DNA of 10,170 nucleotides. Source: an uncultured Bacteroidales bacterium. GTDB lineage: Bacteria > Bacteroidota > Bacteroidia > Bacteroidales > P3. Numbering within the stretch: position 1 is the stretch's first letter; the number at the start of each line of letters is the position of its first letter. The notes beneath the pieces are model-generated. The model made no database searches. It saw nothing but the letters and a program-made list of their open reading frames with translations, and had not been told where the DNA came from. Made by a program: the position numbers and the translations under genes. Shown here one piece after another: positions 1-6,581 of the stretch. The DNA is taken from positions 1 through 10,170 of the forward strand of contig CAMURW010000031.1 of assembly GCA_947097635.1 (NCBI GenBank), read 5' to 3'.

Positions 1-339
1 GGCAACATCGACGGGCTGGAAGTACGCTTCGAGGCTCCTCGCCACCAGATCTTCGTACGCGAAGGTCACAGAATCCTGATGACTCACATCGGCGGCTACC
101 CCGGGCATTATGACCACGGCATACTGCCCGTCATCGACCAGGAAAAGCCCTACATCTTTGTGTGCGGCCACAGCCACATTCTCCGCGTGATGTATGACCA
201 ACAGCACCAACTGCTATACATCAATCCCGGTGCGGCAGGACGGCAAGGCTTCCACAAAGTGGCGACGTTGGTGCGCTTCATCTTGGCCGACAAGCCCAAA
301 GAGCTGCAAATCCTGGACTTCCCCAAGCCACCCTTCTAA
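1..339 (+). CDS. Metallophosphoesterase, YfcE/MJ0936 family (3' part only)
   Basis: The frame is open from the first base, so the N-terminus lies outside the window; 112 codons are visible and end in TAA. The visible part starts with GNID, the position of the GNxD metal-site motif of calcineurin-like phosphoesterases. It continues with a metal-site histidine in MTHIGGYPG and then CGHSHILRV, the GHxH motif that closes the di-metal centre, followed by the YINPGAAGRQG strand typical of the YfcE/MJ0936 phosphodiesterase group. Family members are about 160-170 residues, so roughly a third is missing, including the first DxH and GD motifs. They are cytosolic metal-dependent phosphodiesterases whose natural substrate is usually unknown. 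An internal ATG at base 79 is not the start, because the conserved GNID lies upstream of it. Family assignment is firm; the substrate cannot be read from sequence. Confidence 0.9.
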   Translation, partial: GNIDGLEVRFEAPRHQIFVREGHRILMTHIGGYPGHYDHGILPVIDQEKPYIFVCGHSHILRVMYDQQHQLLYINPGAAGRQGFHKVATLVRFILADKPKELQILDFPKPPF

Positions 340-360
340 CATGCAAATTCTTTTTCGGAC

Positions 361-404
361 ATGGGTCGGACATGGGTCGGGAATGGGTCGGGAATGGGTC
401 GGAA
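361..404. repeat. Four tandem copies of an 11-base unit (ATGGGTCGGNN)
   Basis: Four head-to-tail 11-base units start at 361, 372, 383 and 394. All share ATGGGTCGG and end in AC, GA, GA and AA. A partial unit (TCGGAC) precedes the block at 355. Two GTCGGG strings in the array (376-381 and 387-392) are exact reverse complements of two CCCGAC strings just downstream (408-413 and 419-424). A transcript could therefore fold into several alternative stems, the shortest being GTCGG 398-402 with CCGAC 409-413 around a six-base loop. Whether this acts as a terminator or is only slippage-prone spacer DNA cannot be decided here. Confidence 0.85.
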
Positions 405-518
405 AGTCCCGACACAAGCCCGACGCAAGCAAAACGCGGACACGCTATGAGGTACACAGAACTTGGATGACACTTGCGCACATAGTCCTAAGTCACCTGA
501 CGCGTTTTCTGCTTATCC

Positions 519-550
519 TTTGATTTTGGATGTCTTTGATTTTGGATGTC
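519..550. repeat. Perfect tandem duplication of a 16-base unit
   Basis: TTTGATTTTGGATGTC occurs twice without a gap, at 519-534 and 535-550. Each copy carries a TTTG string resembling the -33 element of Bacteroidota promoters, but no TAnnTTTG box follows at the right distance. The duplication is recent or conserved enough to be perfect; its function is unknown. Confidence 0.85.
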
Positions 551-729
551 TCCGATGCAAGCAGAAAATACCGCCTACTACTGCGCCGTTCACAAGAAAT
601 ACCCGGATCCACTCTGCAAGATTACGCAAGAACCTGGTTTGCGGAATTCATGCAAATGAAACCATTAATATCACCATCAATGCAAACACATATAGCGATT
701 ATACTTTAATACCTTAATATCTTTCCCCT

Positions 730-1278
730 ATGAAAGAACTGTCCATGCATGTCTACGACCTGATGGAGAACTCCACCGCCGCCAATTCCAAAGATGTCAT
801 CCTGACCATCCACGACGACAAAAACGGCAACATCTTCGACTTCACCATAGAAGACAATGGCAAAGGCATGTCGAAAGAACTGATGTCGCACGTCATGGAT
901 CCCTACACCACTTCTCGCACCACCCGGAAAGTGGGATTGGGGCTGCCCCTTATCAAGCAAAACACAGAGCGCTGCAATGGCGGCACAGAGTTGCAAAGCG
1001 AACCTGGCATAGGCACCAAACTACATTTCTGGTTCGAGCACAACAACTGGGATCGTCCCCCCATGGGCGACCTGGCTGGCACCATTGTGATGCTGTGCGG
1101 CGCACACGAGGACATACACATCGTAATGCACTACATCACCAACCAGGGTGAGTACACCTTCGACACGGCAGAAGTAAAAGAGGTCCTGAACGGTATGCCT
1201 ATCAACGATGTTCAGATAATGAAGTACCTGAAAGAGATGATTCGGGAGAACCTCCACGAGATTAGTGCCAACGAGTAG
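730..1278 (+). CDS. Stand-alone GHKL (HATPase_c) ATP-binding protein
   Basis: The 182-residue product is essentially one Bergerat-fold ATP-binding domain. The N-box is HVYDLMENS (H7, E13, N14), the G1 box EDNGKGM (D42, G44, G46), the G2 box GLGLPL (G69, G71) and the closing motif PGIGTKL (G93-T96). No dimerisation/phosphoacceptor histidine domain, sensor or membrane segment is present, so it is not a complete sensor kinase; it resembles anti-sigma-type or kinase-like ATPase modules. The N-terminus MKELSMHVYDLMENS matches a small family of free-standing ATPases whose usual start is MKELSLHILDIVQNS, which supports the ATG at 730. From family knowledge, relatives often lie in [FeFe]-hydrogenase/NuoE-NuoF-like gene clusters of anaerobes; no such genes follow here. 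Residues from about 108 onward form a non-catalytic C-terminal segment. No Shine-Dalgarno sequence is visible. ATP binding is confident; role and partner are unknown. Confidence 0.88.
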   Translation: MKELSMHVYDLMENSTAANSKDVILTIHDDKNGNIFDFTIEDNGKGMSKELMSHVMDPYTTSRTTRKVGLGLPLIKQNTERCNGGTELQSEPGIGTKLHFWFEHNNWDRPPMGDLAGTIVMLCGAHEDIHIVMHYITNQGEYTFDTAEVKEVLNGMPINDVQIMKYLKEMIRENLHEISANE

Positions 1279-1307
1279 CAAAACCGCCGTTAGCAAAAAG
1301 AATACTT

Positions 1308-1323
1308 TTCAGCGAATGCTGAA
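1308..1323 (-). terminator. Possible weak terminator hairpin at the end of the PHP gene
   Basis: TTCAGC (1308-1313) and GCTGAA (1318-1323) form a perfect six-base stem with a four-base loop, overlapping the minus-strand stop codon at 1309-1311. Read on the minus strand it is followed by AAGTATTCTTTTT, a broken T-run. The 30-base gap between the two converging genes leaves little other space for a terminator. The stem is short, so this is tentative. Confidence 0.35.
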
Positions 1324-2124
1324 CATCACCTCTTTGTATCCTATCTCCCGCAGGAAGTCATAGGCTCCCTCAAAGAGGTCTAAATTGGAAGGCTCGTGCG
1401 CATCCGTGCTCACGACAACCGGGACATGCTTTTCTTTCATGTAGCGCAGCAGGTTACGACTAGGGTAATAGTCGCCGTGGCGCTTCTTGTAGATGCCACG
1501 TGTGTTCATCTCGCACAGACAGCCTGTTTCCGCGATAAGCTGGATGGTCTCATAAGCCAAGTCAAGGTACAATTTGTCGTCCTCGCGGAAATAACGGTCT
1601 CGGTTATGCATCACTATTTTGTTGAAGTGACCGACAATGGTGGGACGGTTGCGCTCTATCATGGCGCAGTTTTGATGGAAGAATGCCGTGAGCCCGCGCT
1701 TCATATCGCCTCCGAATACACGCTGCAGCCCTTCATCGTACACTTCTTGCCTGCCGCCGTCTATCATCCACAGGTTCAAAGGGTCGCCGGGGTCGTTCAC
1801 ATGATGCACACTGCCTATGCAGTAGTCCAAGTTGCCTTTCCGAATGAGCGGCTCGAAATCTTCCTGTATGCCGGGCACATAGTTTATCTCCAGACCCAGG
1901 AACAGCTGTATGTTGCTGGCATACTCCTTTTGCAGCACTCGCGCGTCGGCAATATATCGTTCGTAGTTTGCCATGCTCATGCAGGCACCGTCGTCGATGG
2001 GCATAGGAGCATGTCCGCTGAAGCCCAGTTGGTCGAAGCCGTGTGCAATGGCATATTCCACGTAGTCGCGCAGCTCGCCTTTGCCATCGCAATAGTGAGA
2101 ATGGGAATGAAAATTGGTTTTCAT
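1309..2124 (-). CDS. PHP-family phosphatase, histidinol-phosphatase-like (HisK/HisJ type)
   Basis: The 271-residue product is a complete PHP-domain phosphoesterase. Predicted metal ligands are in canonical order: HSH with a following CDG (H6, H8, D13), FSGHAP (H38), GLEINY (E79), GSVHH (H107), VGHFNK (H166) and STDAHEP (D241, H243). Length and motif spacing match the monofunctional L-histidinol-phosphate phosphatases of the PHP superfamily, which hydrolyse histidinol phosphate in the cytosol. No other histidine-biosynthesis gene is in the window, and many Bacteroidales carry a HisB-type enzyme for that step, so another phosphorylated substrate is quite possible. It is the last gene of a three-gene minus-strand run, 45 bases after the beta-barrel gene, and converges on the GHKL gene 30 bases away. 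The fold is very confident; the substrate is a family-level guess. Confidence 0.87.
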   Translation of the reverse strand: MKTNFHSHSHYCDGKGELRDYVEYAIAHGFDQLGFSGHAPMPIDDGACMSMANYERYIADARVLQKEYASNIQLFLGLEINYVPGIQEDFEPLIRKGNLDYCIGSVHHVNDPGDPLNLWMIDGGRQEVYDEGLQRVFGGDMKRGLTAFFHQNCAMIERNRPTIVGHFNKIVMHNRDRYFREDDKLYLDLAYETIQLIAETGCLCEMNTRGIYKKRHGDYYPSRNLLRYMKEKHVPVVVSTDAHEPSNLDLFEGAYDFLREIGYKEVMFSIR

Positions 2125-2150
2125 AAGGGGATGTGTAATATGAAGAGGAG

Positions 2151-2166
2151 GCCTAAGAGCCTAAGA
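2151..2166. repeat. 8-base tandem repeat GCCTAAGA x2 in a spacer
   Basis: Two adjacent copies of GCCTAAGA (2151-2158 and 2159-2166) occupy the 45-base spacer between the beta-barrel gene and the PHP gene. No terminator or clear promoter is seen there, so read-through from the barrel gene is the simplest reading. Confidence 0.6.
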
Positions 2167-2169
2167 AGT

Positions 2170-3453
2170 CTAAAAGGAATATACAGCGCTGAGAGAGAGG
2201 CGCAGGTTGCCTGCCCATTCGTCGGTCTGCGGGGTGGCGGCAAGAGGATTGTTGTAGAGTGCAGCACTATATTCTGCCTCGGCCTGGAACATCAGCCCTT
2301 TGTCGGTACGATAGACCAGGCGTGGCTGGATGCGGTACATCTTCTTGATGTCGCAGCCCCTGCCATACACTGCCACATCAGCGTTTTTTAGGCCTACAAG
2401 GCGGGAGAAGTCGTTGTTCACGGCATAGCCCAGAAATATGCCTGGCCTCCATGTACCGCTAGTTCTGCCAAAATCCAGCCAGGCAGTGGTGTATGTCCAG
2501 CTCTCGTAGTCATAGCGGTACGTGTCGCCCACCAGTTTCCTCTGCTCGTAGTATCCGCCCATGGTGCAACTCTCGTAAAGATTGTCGTTGAGCAGCGTCT
2601 GTGCTTTCAGCGCCCATCCGCCAAAACGATAGCTGCCGAAGAGGCTGTAGGCAAAGGTGATGACGTTGCAGTGAGTGGCATGCTTGCCGCCGTTGGTGTC
2701 GAATACGTAGTTGCGAGGCCGCAGAGTGAGCATATTAGCGGCAGCACCCAGAAACAGCCTCTCGCCTTTGTAGCGCAGCTGCAGGTTCACCTCCGGCACC
2801 AGACTGTGGCTTTGGAAGGTTGTGCTGCCAATGGTGCTTGTGCCTGTTGCGACGCTCTCCGCGGGTCCCTTGCTCTTATTGTCCAACTGGAAAGCTGCCA
2901 CTGCCACTGCTTCCCACTTGCCCTGCCGGCGGGTATAGCGCAACTGGTCGTAGCGCGCGTAGGGATGGAATGGTGCACCCATGTTCAGGGGATTGGTGCC
3001 TGGCATCACTTCATGCACTGTCATGGGATACCAATATTGCCCCATCAGCAAACTATGGCGTTGCCACTGCAGGTCTATATAGGCGTGGCGCAGTCGCAGG
3101 TTGTTGATGGTAGCATCCGTGCTTCCTGTGAAGTCGCCTTCGATGAAGGCACAGGTTTGGGCTCCCAGCACATCGGGCCCCTTCACTGTGAGGTTCAGGC
3201 GTGCGGTGATACTCATCATCTTCAGTGCTGCCGTAGCGTTCAGGTCTTTGCCATCGGCATCCGGCAACACTGGCTTGGGGAAGAACAGCATCATATCCTC
3301 ACGTCCTGCCACCACCTTACGACTGTCCACAAACATGTGGGGGTTCACGAAGCCGTGTAATGCGAATCCTCTGTGGGATGTCTGTGCCTGCGTTTGTGCG
3401 CCAAAAGTGCAGCATAGCAGACTTAGGGAAAAGATGATTTGTATACGTCTCAT
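2170..3453 (-). CDS. Outer-membrane beta-barrel protein, DcaP-porin-like
   Basis: The 427-residue product begins with a signal peptide (MRR, hydrophobic core about 5-18, likely cleavage after the Ala at 23 in TQAQT). The rest is rich in alternating polar/aromatic strands and ends in SAVYSF; a C-terminal phenylalanine is typical of outer-membrane barrels folded by BamA. Residues 118-144 (NNLRLRHAYIDL followed by LLMGQYWYP) resemble the strand pair of DcaP-like trimeric porins, which commonly read LRHAY...L...GQTW. There is no TonB plug or SusD-like partner, so passive diffusion of small solutes is likelier than active import. It starts nine bases after the stop of the upstream membrane-protein gene, with a purine-rich TAAGG stretch before the ATG, indicating co-transcription. 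Barrel location is confident; porin function is inferred and the cargo is unknown. Confidence 0.75.
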   Translation of the reverse strand: MRRIQIIFSLSLLCCTFGAQTQAQTSHRGFALHGFVNPHMFVDSRKVVAGREDMMLFFPKPVLPDADGKDLNATAALKMMSITARLNLTVKGPDVLGAQTCAFIEGDFTGSTDATINNLRLRHAYIDLQWQRHSLLMGQYWYPMTVHEVMPGTNPLNMGAPFHPYARYDQLRYTRRQGKWEAVAVAAFQLDNKSKGPAESVATGTSTIGSTTFQSHSLVPEVNLQLRYKGERLFLGAAANMLTLRPRNYVFDTNGGKHATHCNVITFAYSLFGSYRFGGWALKAQTLLNDNLYESCTMGGYYEQRKLVGDTYRYDYESWTYTTAWLDFGRTSGTWRPGIFLGYAVNNDFSRLVGLKNADVAVYGRGCDIKKMYRIQPRLVYRTDKGLMFQAEAEYSAALYNNPLAATPQTDEWAGNLRLSLSAVYSF

Positions 3454-3462
3454 TCCAAAGCC

Positions 3463-4179
3463 TTACTTTCTATTGTTTGCCAATGCCAGTATCACTCCCA
3501 GTGCCACTCCCAGCACTGCTGCGAAGAGCACTTGCATACTGGCCGGCAGCAAGAATGTGAGGGTGTGGGCTGGAAACCAGAAAAGGGGTATGGTTTTCTT
3601 AAAGACAAAGTTCCACTGTGTGTCCCAGTCCAGTTCTTTCAGAGTGGCAGCATAGTTCATGCGGCTCAGCAAGCCACGGACGGTGCCTCCTGTTGCCAAG
3701 ATGTGGTGGTCCGTCATCTTGTGGAACGTCATCATTACCGGCGCGAAGATGCTGTTCATCGTCACGCTGACGCAGAATGCCACCCCCACTTTTCCCCACG
3801 AGAGGTCTCCGACGAATGCCTGCTGCATGGTCTGTATGACCTCGGGACGGCCTGTCGCCCTGCTGGCAATGGTGCCCAGCACCACGGGGATGCCACTCTT
3901 GAAAATCATCATCGCCATAGCGATGCTCATGCCCAAGAAGCCCCACACCATCATGCGCGGCACAATGCCGAAGCCTGTCTCGTTGTAGTGGCCCTTGCGA
4001 ATGCGCAAGCCTATCATTTCGCCCAGCGTGCTGAGGATAGCAAATTTACAGAAGCTCATCACGAAAGGATAGTTGGCAGTGAGACTATTAAAGGCTCTCA
4101 GGAAGCCTGTGGCGGGGATGAAAAAAGGTGTCAGCACTACCACTACGCACAAAATAAGAATCCAGTCTTGTCTTGTCAT
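3463..4179 (-). CDS. Multi-pass inner-membrane protein, possibly Mpv17/PMP22-like
   Basis: The 238-residue protein has about five hydrophobic segments: roughly 6-22, 40-58, 76-104, 130-150 and 196-234. The C-terminal part has the order seen in the Mpv17/PMP22 family: a segment ending FAPVMMTFHKM (145-155), a hydrophilic stretch with WDTQWNFVFKK (185-195), then LFWFPAHTLTFLLP (199-212), recalling the WxxWPxxQxxNFxxVP signature of Mpv17 proteins. I made this comparison by eye and only part of the motif is kept, so the assignment is tentative. Mpv17-type proteins are proposed membrane channels; bacterial members are uncharacterised. It is the first gene of the minus-strand run and is followed after nine bases by the porin-like gene. 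The ATG at 4177-4179 sits just below a small inverted repeat. A plain uncharacterised membrane protein is the alternative. Confidence 0.6.
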   Translation of the reverse strand: MTRQDWILILCVVVVLTPFFIPATGFLRAFNSLTANYPFVMSFCKFAILSTLGEMIGLRIRKGHYNETGFGIVPRMMVWGFLGMSIAMAMMIFKSGIPVVLGTIASRATGRPEVIQTMQQAFVGDLSWGKVGVAFCVSVTMNSIFAPVMMTFHKMTDHHILATGGTVRGLLSRMNYAATLKELDWDTQWNFVFKKTIPLFWFPAHTLTFLLPASMQVLFAAVLGVALGVILALANNRK

Positions 4180-4186
4180 TTAAATG

Positions 4187-4199
4187 TAACACTATGTTA
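4187..4199. promoter_or_regulatory. Inverted repeat TAACA-CTA-TGTTA before the membrane-protein gene
   Basis: A perfect five-base inverted repeat with a three-base spacer lies 8-20 bases upstream of the minus-strand ATG at 4179. Its placement would suit an operator or a leader-RNA hairpin over the ribosome-binding region. It is short enough to arise by chance in A+T-rich DNA. Confidence 0.3.
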
Positions 4200-4218
4200 A
4201 TAAATACGTTGCAATTTC

Positions 4219-4233
4219 TTCGCACACAGCGAA
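4219..4233. promoter_or_regulatory. Inverted repeat TTCGC-ACACA-GCGAA in the divergent control region
   Basis: A perfect five-base inverted repeat with a five-base spacer lies between the divergent membrane-protein and antiporter genes. Its G+C content stands out from the A+T-rich surroundings. It could be a regulator-binding site or part of the minus-strand leader; no regulator gene is nearby. Confidence 0.3.
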
Positions 4234-4274
4234 TGACAATGTAAAAATACAAAAAATAATACAACTGCATCTTA

Positions 4275-4307
4275 TTTGTTGCATTTGCAAAAATAATTGT
4301 ATCTTTG
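4275..4307 (+). promoter_or_regulatory. Bacteroidota-type sigma-70 promoter for the antiporter gene
   Basis: TTTG at 4275-4278 and TATCTTTG at 4300-4307 match the Bacteroidota consensus -33 TTTG and -7 TAnnTTTG exactly, with a 21-base spacer inside the usual 19-21. Transcription would begin near 4313, giving a leader of about 28 bases before the ATG at 4341. A second TTTG at 4284-4287 is too close to serve. Confidence 0.75.
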
Positions 4308-4340
4308 CATCCTCAAAAAAGACAGTAAAAAGATGACATC

Positions 4341-6581
4341 ATGTCCTCGTTGCCTCCTATATTCATGGATCTCGCCATCATCCTGGTGACGGCAAGCATT
4401 ATCACTGTTATCTTCAAATGGCTCAAGCAGCCCCTGGTGCTGGGCTATATCGTGGCAGGTTTCTTCATAGGTCCCTATTTCCCGTGGTTTCCAGCCGTGA
4501 AGGACCCAGCCAACGTTCATGTGTGGAGCGACATCGGCATCGTGTTCCTCATGTTTTCACTGGGTCTGGAATTCAGCATCAAGAAGCTGACGAAGGTAGG
4601 ATTCACTGGACCCATCACCGCCCTCACGGAACTACTCATCATGTTCCTCATAGGCTTCACTGTGGGCAACATCCTCGGCTGGTGCAACATGGAGTGCATC
4701 TTCCTGGGCTGTATGCTATCCATCTCCTCCACCACCATCATCATCAAGAGTTTCGACGGCCTGAAGCTGAAGCAGCAAAAGTTCGTAAGCACCGCCACTG
4801 CCGTCCTGGTGGTGGAAGACCTGGTGGCAGTGTTGCTGCTGGTGCTGCTGAGCACGCTAAGCGTAAGCCACAGCTTCGATGGCGTCAAACTGGCGCTGAG
4901 CCTCCTGAAACTGGTATTCTTTTTGGTTGTATGGTTCGTCTTCGGCATCTATCTTATCCCCACTTTCCTGCGCTGGATGCGCAAGTACATGACAGAAGAG
5001 ACCCTTTGCATCGTTGCCGTAGGCCTTTGTTTCCTAATGGTGGTAATGGCAGACGCGGCGGGTTTTTCCATGGCACTGGGTGCCTTTGTGATGGGAGCCA
5101 TACTGGCAGAGACCATCGAGGCCGATGCCATACATCGCGTTGTCACCCCCATCAAGAACCTCTTCGGCGCTGTCTTCTTTGTCGGCGTAGGAATGCTGGT
5201 GGATCCCAAGATATTGGCGCAATACTGGTGTCCCGTGCTGGCAATAGCGGCAACCGTGGTGCTCTTTAAGCCCATGGCTGCCACCACTGGCATCCTCATC
5301 AGCGGCAAGCCTCTGCAGATGGCTGTGAAGAGCGGCTTCTGTTTCTGCCAGATAGGCGAGTTCTCCTTCATCATAGCCAGTCTGGGCAACTCGTTTCACG
5401 TGATAGGGCCGCACATCTACCCCATCATCGTCAGCGTCAGCGTCCTTACCACCTTCGCGACGCCCTACATGATAAAAGGTGCCGATGGCTTTTACACCAA
5501 TGTGCTGTTGCGGGTGATGCCGCAGAAGCTACTGGACGTGCTAACGCGCTACAGCCTAAACGCCAACAGCGACAAGTCGGAAGAAAGTCTCAAGACCTTC
5601 TTCCGCAAGCAGCTCACCTGCATACTCATCTATAGCATCATCGTAGCGGCGTTGGCAATGCTGAGCATAGGGCTGCTGAAGCCTTTTGTCAACCACCTCT
5701 TTGTAACCTCAGGCGGCCCTCCCTCCTTCTGGGGCAACCTGATAGGCTGTGTGGCGACATTGCTAATACTAACGCCCTTCCTATGGGCACTGATGGCCAA
5801 GAACAACAACCGCCACGCCATCCACGAGATGCTGCAAGAACACCGGCACAGCCAAGCAATAGTAATTGCTTTCATGCTGCTGCGCGACTTTCTGGCCATT
5901 GTGGCTGTGGGCTTCGTCATCAGCAGCTGGATACATCCGGCCGTGGGCTTGGTGATAGTGTTCTCCGCAGCGGCATTCATCGCCCTGCCGCTCAGCCGCA
6001 GGGCCGTGCGAAGCTACCGCAAGATAGAAGAGCACTTCGTCACCAACTTCAACTCGCGCCAGGCGCAGCAAAGCTTTGTCATACCGCCCGAACTGGAGAA
6101 GAGCTTCCAGATGGAGCGCATGACCGTGTCGCCCTACAGCCCCTTGGTCGGCAAGACGCTTGCCATTAGCGGCATCCGGGGCAAATACAAGGTAAATGTG
6201 GTGAGCGTGGAGCGTGCAGGTAAAATCCATGATCTACCCGACAAGGACACACCCATAATGCCTATGGACCGCATCACCTTCCTCGGCAGCGACATGCAGC
6301 TATCCCTGCTACGCCACGACGTGGAAGTGGAACCAGACATGCTGATTCACGACCATAGCGACAACGAACTGAACATCGGCTGCAACATCATAGAGCCCGA
6401 CAGTCCCCTGGTGGGCGTAGCGCTGAGAGACAGCAACTTCCAGCGACGTTTCAACGCCCTTGTTATTGCCATCCAGCGAAACGAACTGTATATAACGAAC
6501 CCCACTGCCAGCGAAACGCTCCAGGCCTTCGACATAGTGTGGTATGTCTCGCCCAACAAGGTAACGGCGAAGGATGTGTAG
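4341..6581 (+). CDS. CPA2-family cation:proton antiporter with two C-terminal RCK_C domains
   Basis: The 746-residue membrane protein exchanges a monovalent cation (Na+ or K+) for protons. Residues about 6-380 form the Na+/H+ exchanger domain: LGYIVAGFFIGP (34-45), IGIVFLMFSLGLEF (65-78), the transport-site region VVEDLVAV (157-164) and FSFIIASLG (341-349). Residues about 424-555 add a further set of roughly three or four membrane spans. The soluble tail carries two RCK_C (TrkA_C) domains, about 590-660 and 676-740, each with the same turn motif (SPLVGKTL at 600 and SPLVGVAL at 688). There is no TrkA_N Rossmann domain between them, unlike KefB/KefC, so NAD(H) control is not expected. RCK_C domains in other bacteria bind small ligands including cyclic di-AMP. 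The start follows an exact promoter and the ATG at 4333 is out of frame. The gene ends in its own terminator and so appears monocistronic. Ion specificity is unknown. Confidence 0.92.
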   Translation: MSSLPPIFMDLAIILVTASIITVIFKWLKQPLVLGYIVAGFFIGPYFPWFPAVKDPANVHVWSDIGIVFLMFSLGLEFSIKKLTKVGFTGPITALTELLIMFLIGFTVGNILGWCNMECIFLGCMLSISSTTIIIKSFDGLKLKQQKFVSTATAVLVVEDLVAVLLLVLLSTLSVSHSFDGVKLALSLLKLVFFLVVWFVFGIYLIPTFLRWMRKYMTEETLCIVAVGLCFLMVVMADAAGFSMALGAFVMGAILAETIEADAIHRVVTPIKNLFGAVFFVGVGMLVDPKILAQYWCPVLAIAATVVLFKPMAATTGILISGKPLQMAVKSGFCFCQIGEFSFIIASLGNSFHVIGPHIYPIIVSVSVLTTFATPYMIKGADGFYTNVLLRVMPQKLLDVLTRYSLNANSDKSEESLKTFFRKQLTCILIYSIIVAALAMLSIGLLKPFVNHLFVTSGGPPSFWGNLIGCVATLLILTPFLWALMAKNNNRHAIHEMLQEHRHSQAIVIAFMLLRDFLAIVAVGFVISSWIHPAVGLVIVFSAAAFIALPLSRRAVRSYRKIEEHFVTNFNSRQAQQSFVIPPELEKSFQMERMTVSPYSPLVGKTLAISGIRGKYKVNVVSVERAGKIHDLPDKDTPIMPMDRITFLGSDMQLSLLRHDVEVEPDMLIHDHSDNELNIGCNIIEPDSPLVGVALRDSNFQRRFNALVIAIQRNELYITNPTASETLQAFDIVWYVSPNKVTAKDV

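Larger units (their letters stand above)
340..729. other. 390-base intergenic region, no convincing gene
   Basis: This gap separates the phosphoesterase from the GHKL ATPase gene. It holds two tandem-repeat blocks (361-404 and 519-550), described separately, and becomes A+T-rich from about 640 to the next ATG, as expected for a promoter region. I found no clear TTTG / TAnnTTTG promoter pair there; the nearest is a TATACTTT-like string around 700. No tRNA fold or typical terminator is evident after the phosphoesterase stop. The 84-codon reading frame at 463-717 runs through the 16-base repeat and has low-complexity composition, so I do not call it a gene. Confidence 0.6.

Noticed and set aside
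355..550. Repeat region as a CRISPR array
   Set aside because: The units are 11 and 16 bases and abut without spacers, and no cas gene is present.
463..717. 84-codon frame in the gene-free gap
   Set aside because: It crosses the perfect 16-base tandem repeat, has no recognisable domain or start signal, and its last part is A+T-rich promoter-like sequence.
1296..1309. AAAAG-AATA-CTTTT inverted repeat as a bidirectional terminator
   Set aside because: Only one G-C pair in a five-base stem; too weak, and it competes with the better hairpin at 1308-1323.
730..2124. GHKL ATPase and PHP gene as a remnant of the hydrogenase-linked ATPase/PHP gene pair of Firmicutes
   Set aside because: The genes are convergent rather than co-directional, the PHP protein is of the histidinol-phosphatase type, and no redox subunit is present, so their adjacency is more simply coincidence.
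1396..2391. 331-codon plus-strand reading frame opposite the PHP gene and the end of the beta-barrel gene
   Set aside because: The minus-strand genes carry complete catalytic motifs and a signal peptide. The antisense translation has no recognisable domain and ends inside the barrel gene, so it is a shadow frame.
2671..3360. 229-codon plus-strand frame opposite the beta-barrel gene
   Set aside because: No family features; the opposite strand gives a signal peptide and a barrel with a C-terminal Phe.
3439..4200. 253-codon plus-strand frame opposite the membrane-protein gene
   Set aside because: Its composition is dominated by His, Cys, Gln and Ala with no hydrophobic or domain pattern, as expected for the antisense of a membrane-protein gene.
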